In this document: positions 5,190 through 5,550 of the stretch, in pieces | Layout: each line of letters opens with the position of its first letter | How positions within the stretch are numbered: the first letter of the stretch is position 1 | NCBI GenBank assembly: GCA_018715825.1 | Contig: DVKU01000086.1 | Coordinates: 1 to 5,550 of the forward strand | DNA: 5,550 nucleotides | Direction of reading: 5' to 3' | Origin: Candidatus Avacholeplasma faecigallinarum | GTDB lineage: Bacteria > Bacillota_I > Bacilli_A > Acholeplasmatales > Anaeroplasmataceae | Program-made: the position numbers and the translations under genes | The notes under the pieces: generated by a model | Databases searched by the model: none | What the model saw: only the letters and a program-made list of their open reading frames with translations | What the model was told of the DNA's origin: nothing

Positions 5190-5550
5190 ATGAAGAAAAT
5201 AGCTACATTATTAACGATTTTAATTATGTGCCTGTACTTGACTTCATGTAATGGTTACAATAATATTATGAGAAATCATCTTTATAATGAAAAATCATAT
5301 ATAAGTATTAAAGCTGAATTTTATGATTATGAAGATTACGAAGATATAATGTATATATATATAAAAGATAATGAAAGCATGTATGCAGAAGATGGAAGTC
5401 ATTTATTTGAATTTTACTTTTATGAAGAAGATATAATTCAACTAGAATTGATCGGTGAAAATTATAATACATTAAAAGAAGAATTTATCAATAAAGAAAT
5501 TTCAAGTGGAATGTATCTTGAGATAAAATGCTCAAATTGGATATATATGG
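5190..5550 (+). CDS. Putative lipoprotein of unknown function (3' end outside the window)
   Basis: The first 120 codons of a gene that runs off the window. The N-terminus is a lipoprotein signal peptide: two Lys (residues 2-3), a hydrophobic core (ATLLTILIMCLYL) and the lipobox L-T-S-C, with Cys20 as the lipid attachment site, so the mature protein should be anchored on the outside of the membrane. The mature part is rich in Tyr, Glu, Asp and Ile, for example YISIKAEFYDYEDYEDIMYIYI and HLFEFYFYEEDIIQLELI, and looks like alternating beta strands. It is strongly acidic and I recognise no family. The ATG has a good site, AAAGGTGG (5175-5182), 7 bases upstream. It stands apart from the ssrA unit, after a terminator and with its own promoters, so context gives no clue to function. 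Confidence 0.82.
   Translation, partial: MKKIATLLTILIMCLYLTSCNGYNNIMRNHLYNEKSYISIKAEFYDYEDYEDIMYIYIKDNESMYAEDGSHLFEFYFYEEDIIQLELIGENYNTLKEEFINKEISSGMYLEIKCSNWIYM

Noticed and set aside
1..5550. Mycoplasma genetic code (TGA read as Trp)
   Set aside because: No gene uses TGA as a stop, but all three Trp codons seen (secG, rnr, lipoprotein) are TGG and no in-frame TGA is found. With so few cases the evidence favours the standard code.

Overview
The window is AT-rich bacterial DNA that looks like a low-GC Firmicute or a free-living relative of the Mollicutes (Erysipelotrichia- or Acholeplasma-like). The evidence is strong Shine-Dalgarno sites, the conserved order secG - rnr - smpB - ssrA, U-tailed hairpin terminators, and a tmRNA whose pseudoknot sequences resemble those of low-GC Gram-positives. 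A prephenate dehydratase end implies aromatic amino acid synthesis, which argues against a classical parasitic Mollicute. All three Trp codons seen are TGG, so the standard bacterial code is the simplest reading. All complete genes lie on the + strand; no mobile element or CRISPR array was seen.

Layout. Positions 1-228 are the end of pheA (ACT domain), followed after 8 bases by a complete pyrimidine-nucleoside phosphorylase gene (pdp, 237-1535), probably in the same transcript. A good promoter (1548-1576) then drives secG (1610-1849), whose stop codon lies inside a terminator hairpin (1848-1878). rnr (RNase R, 1910-4024) follows and overlaps smpB (4005-4457) by 20 bases. A perfect 14-bp inverted repeat spans the smpB stop codon. 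A TATAAT box follows, then the complete tmRNA gene ssrA (4494-4882) with its own terminator (4894-4933). The last part (4934-5189) holds two extended -10 promoters and a short open frame without a start codon, then the first 120 codons of an unrecognised lipoprotein that runs off the window.

How the genes work together. SmpB and tmRNA are the two partners of trans-translation, which frees stalled ribosomes, and RNase R degrades the released faulty mRNA and structured RNA. SecG is an accessory subunit of the Sec protein export channel. Pdp salvages pyrimidine nucleosides and PheA makes phenylpyruvate.

No new multi-gene system was found. The most notable points are the tmRNA tag, which reads ANNTHLFARA-NNNMSAAFAC and ends in Cys instead of the usual LAA or AFA; the perfect inverted repeat over the smpB stop; an RNase R without a basic tail; and an altered ESRP motif in PheA.
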